Part shown: positions 1 to 8,047 of the stretch, in pieces
Position numbering within the stretch: the first letter of the stretch is position 1
Layout: each line of letters starts with the position of its first letter
NCBI GenBank assembly: GCA_937926265.1
Contig: CALAZS010000163.1
Span: 1-32,865, forward strand
Direction: 5' to 3'
Length of the DNA: 32,865 nt
DNA from: an uncultured Gammaproteobacteria bacterium
GTDB lineage: Bacteria; Pseudomonadota; Gammaproteobacteria; Chromatiales; Chromatiaceae
The notes under the pieces: generated by a model
Told to the model about the DNA's origin: nothing
What the model saw: the letters and a program-made list of their open reading frames with translations, nothing else
Databases searched by the model: none
Program-made: the position numbers and the translations under genes

Positions 1-192
1 GAATACATCCATGTACGCTCTGACAAAAACATCCTGTTTTTGACAGTTCTGAAAAAGATTTTCTGGCCTGCCTGAAAATGACTGGATTGCAGATGCAGGT
101 TAATGATTTCAATTTTTCAGGGTGTCTGAGCCAGGGATGGCGAAGTCAAGCCCCAGGGACGGGTTCACTGCGTCCCTGAAAAATTAGAAACA
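1..192. repeat. REP-like nested inverted repeats downstream of tgt
   Basis: This non-coding stretch is packed with palindromes. CAAAAAC (24-30) pairs with GTTTTTG (36-42). CAGGGACG (154-161) pairs with CGTCCCTG (171-178). A larger imperfect inverted repeat of about 30 bases has its left arm at 93-122 and its right arm at 174-203; the outer 13 and inner 12 bases match perfectly and the 5 bases between them are mismatched. The right arm includes the last codons and stop of tgt, so the end of that gene can fold back on the spacer. The GGGA-rich hairpins resemble REP/BIME elements spread by RAYT transposases in gammaproteobacteria; that assignment is from general resemblance only. Confidence 0.6.
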
Positions 193-1299
193 TTAACCTG
201 CATTCACCTGTCGCATCAGATAAAAGTCCTTAACAAACGATGCCAGGTTATTGTTTTCAATAGCATTACGCAAGCCTGCCATCAGCGACTGGTAGTAATG
301 AAGGTTGTGGATAGTCATCAGGCGCGCACCGAGAATTTCGTTGCAACGGTGTAAATGGCGCAAGTAAGAACGACTGTAATTTTGACAGGTATAGCAATCA
401 CACATCGGGTCAAGCGGTGAAGTATCAGTGGCATGTACGGCATTTTTAATTCTGACCACGCCCTGGTGAGTGAACAGGTGACCGTTGCGGGCATTGCGGG
501 TTGGCATGACACAGTCAAACATATCGATACCACGCTGTACCGCCTCGACAATGTCCTCCGGCGTACCAACACCCATTAAATAATGTGGTTTGTCAGCGGG
601 CAGTTTGTCAGCCAGGAAATCAAGCACCCGCCAACGGTCCTCGGGAGGTTCGCCGACTGACAGACCACCCACGGCATACCCATCAAATCCTATTTCCATC
701 AGCCCGTCGAGTGAGCGCTTTCTTAATTCTTCGAAGACGCCACCCTGGACAATACCAAAAAGCGCCGAAGGATTATCAGCATGCGCCGTTTTACTGCGTT
801 CAGCCCATCGCAGTGAAAGCTCCATTGAGATTCGGGCTTCTTCATAGGTTGCAGGATAAGGAGTACATTCGTCGAAAATCATCACGATATCCGAGCCAAG
901 TTCACGCTGAACCTGCATCGACTCTTCCGGCCCCATGAACACTTTTGCGCCATCAACCGGTGACCTGAAGGCAACACCCTCCTCGGTAATTTTTCTCATC
1001 GCGCCAAGGCTGTAAACCTGGAATCCGCCCGAGTCTGTCAGGATGGGCTTGTCCCAGTGCATAAAGTCATGCAGATCACCATGAGCGCGAATTATTTCCG
1101 TTCCCGGGCGCAGCCACAGGTGAAAAGTATTACCCAAAATCACCTGTGCTCCAATGGATTCAAGCTCCTCCGGCGTCATTGCTTTAACCGTTCCATAGGT
1201 ACCGACAGGCATGAATGCAGGTGTATCAATCTTGCCACGATCAAACTCAAGTTGTCCGCGACGGGCTATTTCATTCGAATTTATTAGATTAAAATCCAT
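193..1299 (-). CDS. tgt: queuine tRNA-ribosyltransferase (tRNA-guanine transglycosylase)
   Basis: This 368-residue enzyme exchanges guanine-34 of GUN-anticodon tRNAs for the queuosine precursor preQ1. The sequence shows the family's TDSGGFQ motif with general-acid Asp89, the nucleophile region FDCVMPTRNARNG with Asp262, and the zinc site Cys300, Cys302, Cys305 and His331. Length matches the bacterial family. The open frame extends to a GTG at 1323, but the ATG at 1299 (MDFNLINSNEIARRG) fits the conserved N-terminus; neither start has a strong ribosome site because the upstream DNA is very AT-rich. queA, the next enzyme of the same pathway, lies upstream on the same strand. The stop codon is inside an inverted repeat. 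No yajC/secD follows before the window ends. Confidence 0.97.
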   Translation of the reverse strand: MDFNLINSNEIARRGQLEFDRGKIDTPAFMPVGTYGTVKAMTPEELESIGAQVILGNTFHLWLRPGTEIIRAHGDLHDFMHWDKPILTDSGGFQVYSLGAMRKITEEGVAFRSPVDGAKVFMGPEESMQVQRELGSDIVMIFDECTPYPATYEEARISMELSLRWAERSKTAHADNPSALFGIVQGGVFEELRKRSLDGLMEIGFDGYAVGGLSVGEPPEDRWRVLDFLADKLPADKPHYLMGVGTPEDIVEAVQRGIDMFDCVMPTRNARNGHLFTHQGVVRIKNAVHATDTSPLDPMCDCYTCQNYSRSYLRHLHRCNEILGARLMTIHNLHYYQSLMAGLRNAIENNNLASFVKDFYLMRQVNAG

Positions 1300-1365
1300 T
1301 ATTAAACAATTATTTATAATCACTAATTAAAGTTAATTAAAGACCGAGTCAAAGCAATTAACTCG

Positions 1366-1379
1366 TTGTAATTTTACAA
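1366..1379. repeat. TTGTAA-TT-TTACAA palindrome
   Basis: A perfect palindrome with 6-base arms and a 2-base centre lies in the AT-rich spacer between tgt and queA, about 40 bases before the first hairpin of the candidate sRNA. It could be an operator for tgt (minus strand) or for the sRNA (plus strand), but no regulator can be named. Confidence 0.35.
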
Positions 1380-1385
1380 TTTTGG

Positions 1386-1495
1386 TTGACTTATCCATCG
1401 GTTTATTAGAAAATTCTTATGTGCTGATTATTCAGCACATCCTCCATCCTCCTTTGGTGGTACTTGGCGCGGCTCCCCTGCCGCGCCTTTTTTTT
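1386..1495 (+). ncRNA. candidate small RNA with CCUCC motifs and intrinsic terminator, antisense to the queA-tgt spacer
   Basis: A TTGACT hexamer (1386-1391) precedes weak -10 matches near 1407-1414. Then come a perfect 9-bp hairpin with a 4-base loop (1419-1427/1432-1440), a linker with two CCTCC motifs (1441-1452), and a strong intrinsic terminator: 8-bp GC stem 1466-1473/1480-1487 followed by eight T (1488-1495). The T-run shows that the transcript runs on the plus strand, while both flanking genes are on the minus strand. The CCUCC linker is complementary to extended Shine-Dalgarno sequences, as in known C-rich-loop sRNAs. The RNA itself is inferred; the promoter is the weakest part. The 5' end is uncertain, probably near 1415-1420. 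Confidence 0.5.
1466..1495 (+). terminator. intrinsic terminator of the candidate sRNA
   Basis: The stem GGCGCGGC/GCCGCGCC with a 6-base loop is followed by eight T on the plus strand. Read on the minus strand it has no U-run after the stem, so it does not terminate queA. Confidence 0.8.
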
Positions 1496-1504
1496 GCCTG
1501 CTAT

Positions 1505-2545
1505 TCAGGGTCTTTCCTGCGGATCCTTCCGGGTCAGCCACATTGCATCACCGTAACTGAAAAACCGGTACCTGGATTCCACTGCGTGTCGGTAGGCCTC
1601 CATTATGTTTTCATATCCGGCAAAGGCTGAAACCAGCATCAGCAAAGTTGATTCCGGCAAATGAAAATTGGTCAGCATGGCATCAACCACATTGAATTTA
1701 AAACCAGGTCTGATAAACAACTGGGTATCACCGTTAAACTCGGTTAACTCACCATTTGCCCCAGCCGACTCCAGGGTTCTTACCGATGTAGTACCGATAG
1801 CAATAACTCGCCCGCCTTGCCTGCGGGTTTCTTCAACCCACTCAACTACCTCCCGGGTTAACTGTGCGTATTCCTTATGCATGACATGATCATCAAGATT
1901 TTCCACCCTGACAGGCTGAAAAGTGCCTGCGCCAACATGCAGGGTAACAAAAGCCTTGTTAATCCCCTTGTCTTCTATCTGGTCGAACATCTCATCAGTA
2001 AAATGCAGCCCGGCCGTTGGCGCAGCCACTGCACCATTTTTTTCTGCGTAGATGGTCTGGTAGCGCTCGGCATCAGATTGTTTGTCATCCCGCGTTATAT
2101 AAGGAGGTAATGGCATGTGGCCCGAAGCTATAAGAATTTCCATCAGATTGATTTCAGTAGATCTTATAAAGAACAGGGCACCATCCCTGCCTTCTACTTC
2201 CAGAACGTATCCATCTTCCAACAGAATCTGGCTACCGGCTTTTGGTGATTTACTTGCACGGATATGAGCTACCGCCCGGTTCTCGTTGACCAGACGTTCG
2301 ATCAGGATCTCGACCTTACCGCCGGACTGTTTCTGCCCATACAGCCTTGCCGGAATAACACGAGTGTTGTTGAAAACAAGTAAATCATTGGGTTGCAGCA
2401 GATCAATGAAATTTGAAAAATGACTATCCGCCAGTTTTCCCGTCGCACCATCAACACACAGCAACCTGCTGTCACCACGCTGTTCAGGCGGATTTTGCGC
2501 AATCAGGGATTCAGGTAACTCGTAATGAAAGTCAGATAGTTTCAT
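1505..2545 (-). CDS. queA: S-adenosylmethionine:tRNA ribosyltransferase-isomerase
   Basis: This 346-residue enzyme transfers and isomerises the ribose of SAM onto preQ1 in tRNA, giving epoxyqueuosine. The N-terminus MKLSDFHYELPESLIAQNPP is a QueA hallmark, and the blocks APTAGLHFT, HVGAGTFQPV, GTTSVRTLES and TNFHLPESTLLMLVSAF are all present. The open frame continues upstream to 2719, but that extension is the reverse complement of the tRNA-Leu gene, so the ATG at 2545 is the start. The gene lies upstream of tgt on the same strand with a spacer of about 200 bases, which is longer than the usual tight queA-tgt pair and holds the candidate sRNA. Confidence 0.97.
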   Translation of the reverse strand: MKLSDFHYELPESLIAQNPPEQRGDSRLLCVDGATGKLADSHFSNFIDLLQPNDLLVFNNTRVIPARLYGQKQSGGKVEILIERLVNENRAVAHIRASKSPKAGSQILLEDGYVLEVEGRDGALFFIRSTEINLMEILIASGHMPLPPYITRDDKQSDAERYQTIYAEKNGAVAAPTAGLHFTDEMFDQIEDKGINKAFVTLHVGAGTFQPVRVENLDDHVMHKEYAQLTREVVEWVEETRRQGGRVIAIGTTSVRTLESAGANGELTEFNGDTQLFIRPGFKFNVVDAMLTNFHLPESTLLMLVSAFAGYENIMEAYRHAVESRYRFFSYGDAMWLTRKDPQERP

Positions 2546-2567
2546 GAGGCGAATACTATCACGACAC

Positions 2568-2595
2568 TTGCCCGAATTATTTATCCGGTTATACT
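2568..2595 (+). promoter_or_regulatory. sigma-70 promoter of tRNA-Leu
   Basis: TTGCCC (2568-2573), a 16-base spacer and TATACT (2590-2595) lie 17 bases before the first tRNA base, a normal leader distance. The promoter points away from queA. Confidence 0.6.
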
Positions 2596-2612
2596 TGCCT
2601 GCTCGAAATGAA

Positions 2613-2699
2613 GCCGAGGTGATGAAATTGGTAGACATAGGGGATTCAAAATCCCCCGCTGGCGACAGCGTGCCGGTTCGAGTCCGGCCCTCGGTACCA
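2613..2699 (+). tRNA. tRNA-Leu (anticodon CAA)
   Basis: This 87-base class II tRNA has acceptor arms GCCGAGG (2613-2619) and CCTCGGT (2689-2695), a GGTAGAC D-loop, and an anticodon stem GGGGA/TCCCC around the loop TTCAAAA (anticodon CAA, reading UUG). It also has the long variable arm typical of tRNA-Leu, a GGTTCGAGTCC T-arm, discriminator A and an encoded CCA tail. Its 3' end is only 14 bases before the sensor kinase gene. Confidence 0.96.
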
Positions 2700-2713
2700 A
2701 CTTCGTTCTCAAC

Positions 2714-3988
2714 ATGCAAACTTCCCGCGTTACAATTGAATCTCCCGACATGGTGCTCTGGCAGCTTTTCTGGCTTCGCACTGCAATCATCCTGTTACAG
2801 ATAAGCGCGGTTTATATTGCGGTTAAATTCATCGCACTGCCTTTACCGCTGACCCAAATAAGCCACCCTATAATTCTTTCTGTTGTTTTTAACACCTTTC
2901 TCATCTGGCGGTTAATAAAAGGTTACGAAACTTCTGAAGCTGAAATTTTTATTAACCTGGCTTTTGATTGCCTGGTACTGGGTCTGCTGGTTTTTTACAG
3001 CGGCGGTATAAACAACCCTTTTATTTCCCTGTTGCTGATACCACTGGCAATAGCAGCCACCGTGGTTAGCCTGAAATATGTCATTGCGCTTGTGGCATTA
3101 AGCCTGAGCATTTATGGCTTTATCATGAATGAGCATTTTTATAATCCAGAGCTCTATCATCGAATGGGGCATGATTTTGAGTTGCATGTATTTGGCATGT
3201 GGCTCAATTTCATATTATCGGCGTTTATCATTCTTATTTTCGTAAAAAAAATTGCTAGCCAGGCCAGGAAAGCCCAGCAAGAGCTTGCCGAATCAGAACA
3301 AAAACAGATTCGTGATGAATACATTATTTCTTTGGGCACACTGGCAGCAGGCACAGCGCATGAAATCAGCACACCTTTATCGAATATAGGCATGATGGCT
3401 GATGAATTACATGAAAACCCGGAAGACACCCAACTGGTAAAACAATTCTCAGGCTCTATAAAACAGCAGCAGCAACACTGTGTAAAACAACTGGATATTC
3501 TAAGAAATGCAGCAGACCAGTCGAAGTATAACCTGACCGAAACAACCTCAATTCTGGACTACCTGGCAAAATTAACCAGCCAGTGGAAAGCATTAAGGCC
3601 TGAAATGGTTTTAAACGACGAGTTCTCTGGCATTGAAAACTTTGAAGTATCGATGGACCAGACTATTTCGCATGCCATCTTAAACCTGTTGAATAATGCT
3701 GCTGATGCCTCTTTAAGTAATGGTATTAATTCAATCAGCATGACTTCTGAGATCATCAAGAATGCATTCTATATTCACATTGATGACCATGGCCCCGGAT
3801 TAAGTAAAAACTTTAAAGAAAAAACCGATGGGGCTGTTTTTTCATCAAAACCCAAGGGCTTTGGCATTGGTCTATTATTGTCCCACAGCAGTCTTTCAAG
3901 GTACGATGGCTCTGTAAAATTACAGCAGACAGAAGATGGAGTTCGCTCTACGATCTGTATTCCTTTATACAAAATTCGTACGACATGA
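2714..3988 (+). CDS. regB: RegB/PrrB/ActS-type redox sensor histidine kinase
   Basis: This 424-residue membrane kinase has about six predicted membrane segments (residues 20-180), then a dimerisation/H-box with His216 in GTAHEISTPL and an HATPase domain (NLLNNAADAS, DDHGPGL, GFGIGL). Loop residues 97-103 (GGINNPF) match the GGxxNPF motif that binds ubiquinone in RegB, and Cys256 sits where RegB carries its redox-active cysteine. In Rhodobacter, RegB senses quinone redox state and phosphorylates RegA, which controls hydrogenase, carbon-fixation and respiration genes. The ATG at 2714 has no clear ribosome site; the ATG at 2750 is an alternative. The gene overlaps regA by 4 bases. The tRNA-Leu ends 14 bases upstream, so transcription may read through from it. 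Confidence 0.92.
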   Translation: MQTSRVTIESPDMVLWQLFWLRTAIILLQISAVYIAVKFIALPLPLTQISHPIILSVVFNTFLIWRLIKGYETSEAEIFINLAFDCLVLGLLVFYSGGINNPFISLLLIPLAIAATVVSLKYVIALVALSLSIYGFIMNEHFYNPELYHRMGHDFELHVFGMWLNFILSAFIILIFVKKIASQARKAQQELAESEQKQIRDEYIISLGTLAAGTAHEISTPLSNIGMMADELHENPEDTQLVKQFSGSIKQQQQHCVKQLDILRNAADQSKYNLTETTSILDYLAKLTSQWKALRPEMVLNDEFSGIENFEVSMDQTISHAILNLLNNAADASLSNGINSISMTSEIIKNAFYIHIDDHGPGLSKNFKEKTDGAVFSSKPKGFGIGLLLSHSSLSRYDGSVKLQQTEDGVRSTICIPLYKIRTT

Positions 3989-4524
3989 CACAAAACAAAA
4001 CAGTTCTTGTGATTGATGATGACGAAGTATTTTGTCAATTGGTTCAGCGCGGCCTGAGCAAGCATAATTACCAGGTGTCCACTGCGCATAATGAACAGGA
4101 TGCATTGGCTGCAGCTCGTAATCAAAACCAGGATTTTATTCTGCTGGACTTAAGACTCGGCAATGATTCAGGTTTACAGTTGATTGAGCCTTTATTATCG
4201 GGTTATCAAGACAGTAAAATAATCGTCATGACCGGCTATGCAAGCCTGGCCACTGCAGTTAAGGCCATCAAGCTTGGGGCTGTCAATTACATAGCAAAGC
4301 CAATAGATATACCTGCCCTGGTTAACGTGCTTGAAAATCCTGACAGTGATGAAAGCAACACTCAATTGACCGCTGAAACACCGACCTCATTAAAACGTCT
4401 TGAATGGGAACATATTCAGCGGGTGCTACAGGAAAATGATGGCAACATTTCAGCAACAGCACGCCAATTGAATATGCACCGCCGCACCCTGCAAAGAAAA
4501 CTGCAAAAAAAACCGGCCGAATAA
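3985..4524 (+). CDS. regA: RegA/PrrA/ActR-type response regulator
   Basis: This 179-residue regulator has an N-terminal receiver with the acidic pocket DDD (12-14), the phospho-acceptor Asp in LLDLRLG, a conserved Thr in MTGYAS and a Lys in AKPID. The C-terminal Fis-type helix-turn-helix ends with the family signature NISATARQLNMHRRTLQRKL, which is nearly invariant in RegA/PrrA/ActR/RoxR. Its start overlaps the kinase stop (ATGA), so the two are cotranslated. In relatives it activates or represses energy-metabolism genes, including uptake hydrogenase, which fits the locus at the right end of this window. Whether it acts there cannot be read from the sequence. Confidence 0.95.
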   Translation: MTQNKTVLVIDDDEVFCQLVQRGLSKHNYQVSTAHNEQDALAAARNQNQDFILLDLRLGNDSGLQLIEPLLSGYQDSKIIVMTGYASLATAVKAIKLGAVNYIAKPIDIPALVNVLENPDSDESNTQLTAETPTSLKRLEWEHIQRVLQENDGNISATARQLNMHRRTLQRKLQKKPAE

Positions 4525-4588
4525 CCTCACTAATTATCTACCCAGTTTATCCTCACTGTATTACTCGGTTCTCTGATATGCTCGATGT

Positions 4589-6382
4589 ATGAGTAACCAG
4601 TTAAGACAATCCACTTACAGTTGGCAGGAACTGAAAAACCAGGTTTTTTCTTACCGGAAAGAACTGTGGATGGCCAACCTGATTGCCATATTAGGTGCCG
4701 TCTCTGCAGTGCCTGTACCTTTACTCATCCCTTTACTGGTTGACGAAGTACTATTAGATCAACCCGGCTTTATTATTGAAAACACAAACCAGTTTTTTCC
4801 GGAAAGCTGGCATACACCCGCGCTTTACATTATCAGCGTACTTATACTGACACTGGTTTTACGCCTGGCAGCCCTCGCCTTGAATGTGTGGCAAACACGA
4901 CAGTTCACCTTTATTTCCAAGGATGTCATTTATCGCATGCGGCGTGATTTATTATTGCGCCTGGAAAAAGTTCGCATGTCGGAATACGAAACACTGGGTA
5001 GCAGTACCGTCGCTTCCCACCTGGTAACAGATCTTGATGCCATTGATAATTTTGTCAGTATCACGACAAGCAAGTTTCTCGTCGCATTGCTCAGTATCAT
5101 TGGCACCGCAGTTGTGCTGCTATGGATGAACTGGCAACTGGCACTTTTCATTCTTTTTCTTAACCCGATTGTCATCTATGCCACGACAATGTTCGGCCGC
5201 AAGGTAAAGCATCTTAAGAAACGAGAAAACTCGGCTTACCAGCTTTTCCAGGAAAGCCTTGCTGAAACGCTAGATGCAATTCAACAGATAAGAGCCAGCA
5301 ACCGCGAACGCCATTACATTCAGCGCATTATCGACAGCGCCTCGCACATCAGAACCCACTCCAGTGCTTTTACCTGGAAAAGTGATGCCGCCAACCGTTT
5401 GTCATTTGTGATCTTTCTTTTCGGCTTTGATATTTTCCGCGCAGTCAGTATGTTCATGGTGCTTTATTCCGATTTAAGTATTGGCCAGATGCTGGCGGTA
5501 TTTGCCTACCTCTGGTTCATGATGGCACCGGTTCAGGAAGTACTGAACATCCAGTATGCATTCCATGCTGCCGAAGCGGCCCTGAATCGTATTAACACCC
5601 TGATGGAAATTCACCTGGAACCTGACTACCCTAACAGAATCAACCCGTTCGAAAATAAAGATACTGTCAGTATTCACCTGGAAGACATCTGCTTTTCCTA
5701 TGACAATGAAACCCCCATTCTCAATCACATTTCACTGACCATTAAAGCCGGTGAGAAAATTGCCCTTGTCGGTGCTTCAGGTGGTGGCAAAACCACTTTG
5801 GTACAGGTAGTGCTTGGCTTATACATACCGACCGAGGGTGATATTTATTTCGATGAAGTCAACGTAAAGGATATCGGGCTAAACGTTGTCAGGGATAATG
5901 TTGCCACGGTACTTCAGCATCCTGCATTGTTAAATGATACGGTAAGAATGAACCTGACCATGGGTAAAGCCATAGAAGATGACAAGCTTTGGCATGCACT
6001 GGAAGTGGCACAGCTTAAAGCAACCATTGATGAGCTGGACGATAAACTTGATACCCTGATCGGTCGCGACGGCATCCGCTTGTCCGGTGGCCAACGACAA
6101 CGCCTGGCCATTGCCCGCATGATTTTAACTGATCCCAAAATCGTGATTCTTGATGAAGCCACTTCAGCACTGGATACCACGACTGAACAGAAACTGCATC
6201 TGGCTTTACGCGAATTCCTGCACGGCAGAACCACGATCATTATTGCGCACCGCCTGAGTGCGGTTAAGCAGGCAGATCGTGTTCTGGTATTTGAGGATGG
6301 TGCAATCGTGGAACAGGGACACCACGATGAACTTATTAACCAGCAGGGATTGTACGCCTCGCTCTATAACAAGTCTGCGTAG
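4589..6382 (+). CDS. MsbA-like ABC exporter (fused membrane and ATPase domains)
   Basis: This 597-residue half-transporter should work as a homodimer in the inner membrane. Six membrane segments occupy residues 28-320. The ATPase domain has Walker A GASGGGKT (395-402), Q-loop Gln443, signature LSGGQ (498-502), Walker B IVILDE (518-523) and switch His554. It belongs to the lipid/multidrug exporter class (MsbA, LmrA type); the substrate cannot be told from sequence. No clear ribosome site precedes the ATG. It ends 6 bases before a convergent gene with no terminator between. It lies 64 bases after regA and could be cotranscribed with it. Confidence 0.9.
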   Translation: MSNQLRQSTYSWQELKNQVFSYRKELWMANLIAILGAVSAVPVPLLIPLLVDEVLLDQPGFIIENTNQFFPESWHTPALYIISVLILTLVLRLAALALNVWQTRQFTFISKDVIYRMRRDLLLRLEKVRMSEYETLGSSTVASHLVTDLDAIDNFVSITTSKFLVALLSIIGTAVVLLWMNWQLALFILFLNPIVIYATTMFGRKVKHLKKRENSAYQLFQESLAETLDAIQQIRASNRERHYIQRIIDSASHIRTHSSAFTWKSDAANRLSFVIFLFGFDIFRAVSMFMVLYSDLSIGQMLAVFAYLWFMMAPVQEVLNIQYAFHAAEAALNRINTLMEIHLEPDYPNRINPFENKDTVSIHLEDICFSYDNETPILNHISLTIKAGEKIALVGASGGGKTTLVQVVLGLYIPTEGDIYFDEVNVKDIGLNVVRDNVATVLQHPALLNDTVRMNLTMGKAIEDDKLWHALEVAQLKATIDELDDKLDTLIGRDGIRLSGGQRQRLAIARMILTDPKIVILDEATSALDTTTEQKLHLALREFLHGRTTIIIAHRLSAVKQADRVLVFEDGAIVEQGHHDELINQQGLYASLYNKSA

Positions 6383-6388
6383 AGAGGA

Positions 6389-8047
6389 TTAATCCTCGTC
6401 ATAGAGATAGCCAACTTCAAGAATTTTTTCAAATTCCTCGGCAGGTACCGGCCGACTGAAAAAGAAACCCTGCACCAGGTCACAGCCTTTATCACGCAGA
6501 ATATTGACATGCTCAATACTTTCCGCACCTTCAGCCACAACCTCAAGTGACAGGCCACGTGACAAGCCAATAATAGCGTTGGTGATCTCAGCCGTTTTAC
6601 TGTTAACTTCCATATCCTTGACAAAGGCACGATCAATTTTGAGCGTGGTAATCGGAAAATGGCTTAAATAACTAAGACTCGAATAACCCGTACCAAAATC
6701 ATCAATCGACACATGCAGTCCCATTGCCCTGAAGGCTGTGAGCTTATCAATAACCTTATCAATATCACCGACCAGGGTACTTTCTGTTATTTCAAGTTCG
6801 AGATACTCGGGCGGCAGGAAAGTCTCAGAAAGTACAGCCTGTACTTTCTCCAGAATCATTCGGTCATGAAACTGCGCCGCAGTCACATTCACCGAGATAC
6901 GCACAGGCTGTAAGCCTTTATCCTGCCATTGGGCATTCTGCCTGCAGGCCGATTCCATCACAAACTGACCGATTTCACCAATCAGGCTGGTTTCTTCAGC
7001 GACAGGAATAAACTCCCCTGGAGAAATCATGCCACGCTCTGGATCCATCCAGCGAATCAATGCTTCTGCTCCTACCACGGCATTGTTTTCAAGGTTCACC
7101 TTGGGCTGGTAATAAACCACGAATTCATTGTTATTCAGGGCTCGGCGCAGATTATTTTCCATCTCGATACGATGACGTGCCATGTCATTCATATCCTTGG
7201 AGAAAAACTCATGGGCGTTGCCACCCTGCTGCTTGACATGACGCAAGGCACTTTCGGCATTTTTTACCAATATAGACGGCGAATCGCCATCTGATGGAAA
7301 CAGGCTGATACCAATACTGGCGGTGACCGAGATAGTGTGACCGTCAATATTCATTTCCTGCCCGAGTACGCTGAGCATTTTCTGGGCGACCAGCACACTG
7401 TCTTCAATTGATGTAATCTGCATCACCAAACCGAACATTTCGGCAAAAGGCCGGGCAGCTGTATCACTGCGCCTGATGGCATGATTGACACGTTTTGCAG
7501 TTTCTTTCAGAACCTCGTTGCCAGTATCATAACCATAACCGTCATTGATACGATCAAGCTGATCTATACCAATAATTAAAATGGCAACAGATTTATCTGA
7601 TCTCTGTGCCGCAATCATGGCCTGATCTATACGATCTATGAACAGGTCATAACGGGGCAGCCCGGTGAGACTATCAAGTTTTAGTTCCCTGGCGTTTTCT
7701 GCCAATCCAGCTTCGGGGCATAACGTGATGAAAAAGACTTCTTCTTCATCTTTTTCAATCGTTAAAACAGAAATAATGTACTGATCATCAGAATGATTAC
7801 CCACTAATGAAACCGGTTCTTTGTAAGCAGGGCCGCCGCGTCTAACGTTATCAACCGCGGTACGAATCACCTGGGGATCATCAAAGAAAGAGAAAATGTC
7901 CTTAAGAGGCAGAGCAGCTGAATCAATACCGAGCAAATCCATCATTGCAGGATTCGCCGATGTCGGTATAAGTTGCTGGCTGCAAATCATGGTTGGTGTG
8001 CAGGTTAAGGCCAGTAACTCGGCAATGTCTGTTTTATTTAGATGCAT
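6389..8047 (-). CDS. PAS-GGDEF-EAL protein, probable c-di-GMP phosphodiesterase
   Basis: This 552-residue protein has a PAS-like N-terminal region (1-110), a GGDEF domain (about 125-290) and an EAL domain (about 295-550). The GGDEF signature is degenerate (FAEMF, 201-205), so cyclase activity is unlikely. The inhibitory-site motif RxxD (RRSD, 192-195) is kept at the right distance, so the domain may still bind c-di-GMP or GTP as an effector. The EAL part keeps EAL (328-330), ELEITES, DDFGTGYSS (449-457), KIDRAFV and EGAES, so phosphodiesterase activity is expected. The open frame reaches back to 8194, but the ATG at 8047 starts the PAS region and gives only a 14-base overlap with the upstream nuclease gene. 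No membrane segment was seen. Confidence 0.9.
   Translation of the reverse strand: MHLNKTDIAELLALTCTPTMICSQQLIPTSANPAMMDLLGIDSAALPLKDIFSFFDDPQVIRTAVDNVRRGGPAYKEPVSLVGNHSDDQYIISVLTIEKDEEEVFFITLCPEAGLAENARELKLDSLTGLPRYDLFIDRIDQAMIAAQRSDKSVAILIIGIDQLDRINDGYGYDTGNEVLKETAKRVNHAIRRSDTAARPFAEMFGLVMQITSIEDSVLVAQKMLSVLGQEMNIDGHTISVTASIGISLFPSDGDSPSILVKNAESALRHVKQQGGNAHEFFSKDMNDMARHRIEMENNLRRALNNNEFVVYYQPKVNLENNAVVGAEALIRWMDPERGMISPGEFIPVAEETSLIGEIGQFVMESACRQNAQWQDKGLQPVRISVNVTAAQFHDRMILEKVQAVLSETFLPPEYLELEITESTLVGDIDKVIDKLTAFRAMGLHVSIDDFGTGYSSLSYLSHFPITTLKIDRAFVKDMEVNSKTAEITNAIIGLSRGLSLEVVAEGAESIEHVNILRDKGCDLVQGFFFSRPVPAEEFEKILEVGYLYDED

Noticed and set aside
585..938. Long opposite-strand open frames within tgt and many other genes
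   Set aside because: They are shadows of conserved coding regions, with no ribosome sites or domain similarity.
1441..1470. Minus-strand mini-ORF with GGAGGATG starts between queA and tgt
   Set aside because: The frames encode only 2 or 13 residues; the pattern is explained by the CCUCC motifs of the opposite strand.
2546..2719. N-terminal extension of queA to 2719
   Set aside because: It is the reverse complement of the tRNA-Leu gene and its promoter; the conserved MKLSDF start is at 2545.
6389..8047. Active diguanylate cyclase
   Set aside because: The GGDEF signature is FAEMF, which lacks the catalytic Gly-Gly and acids.
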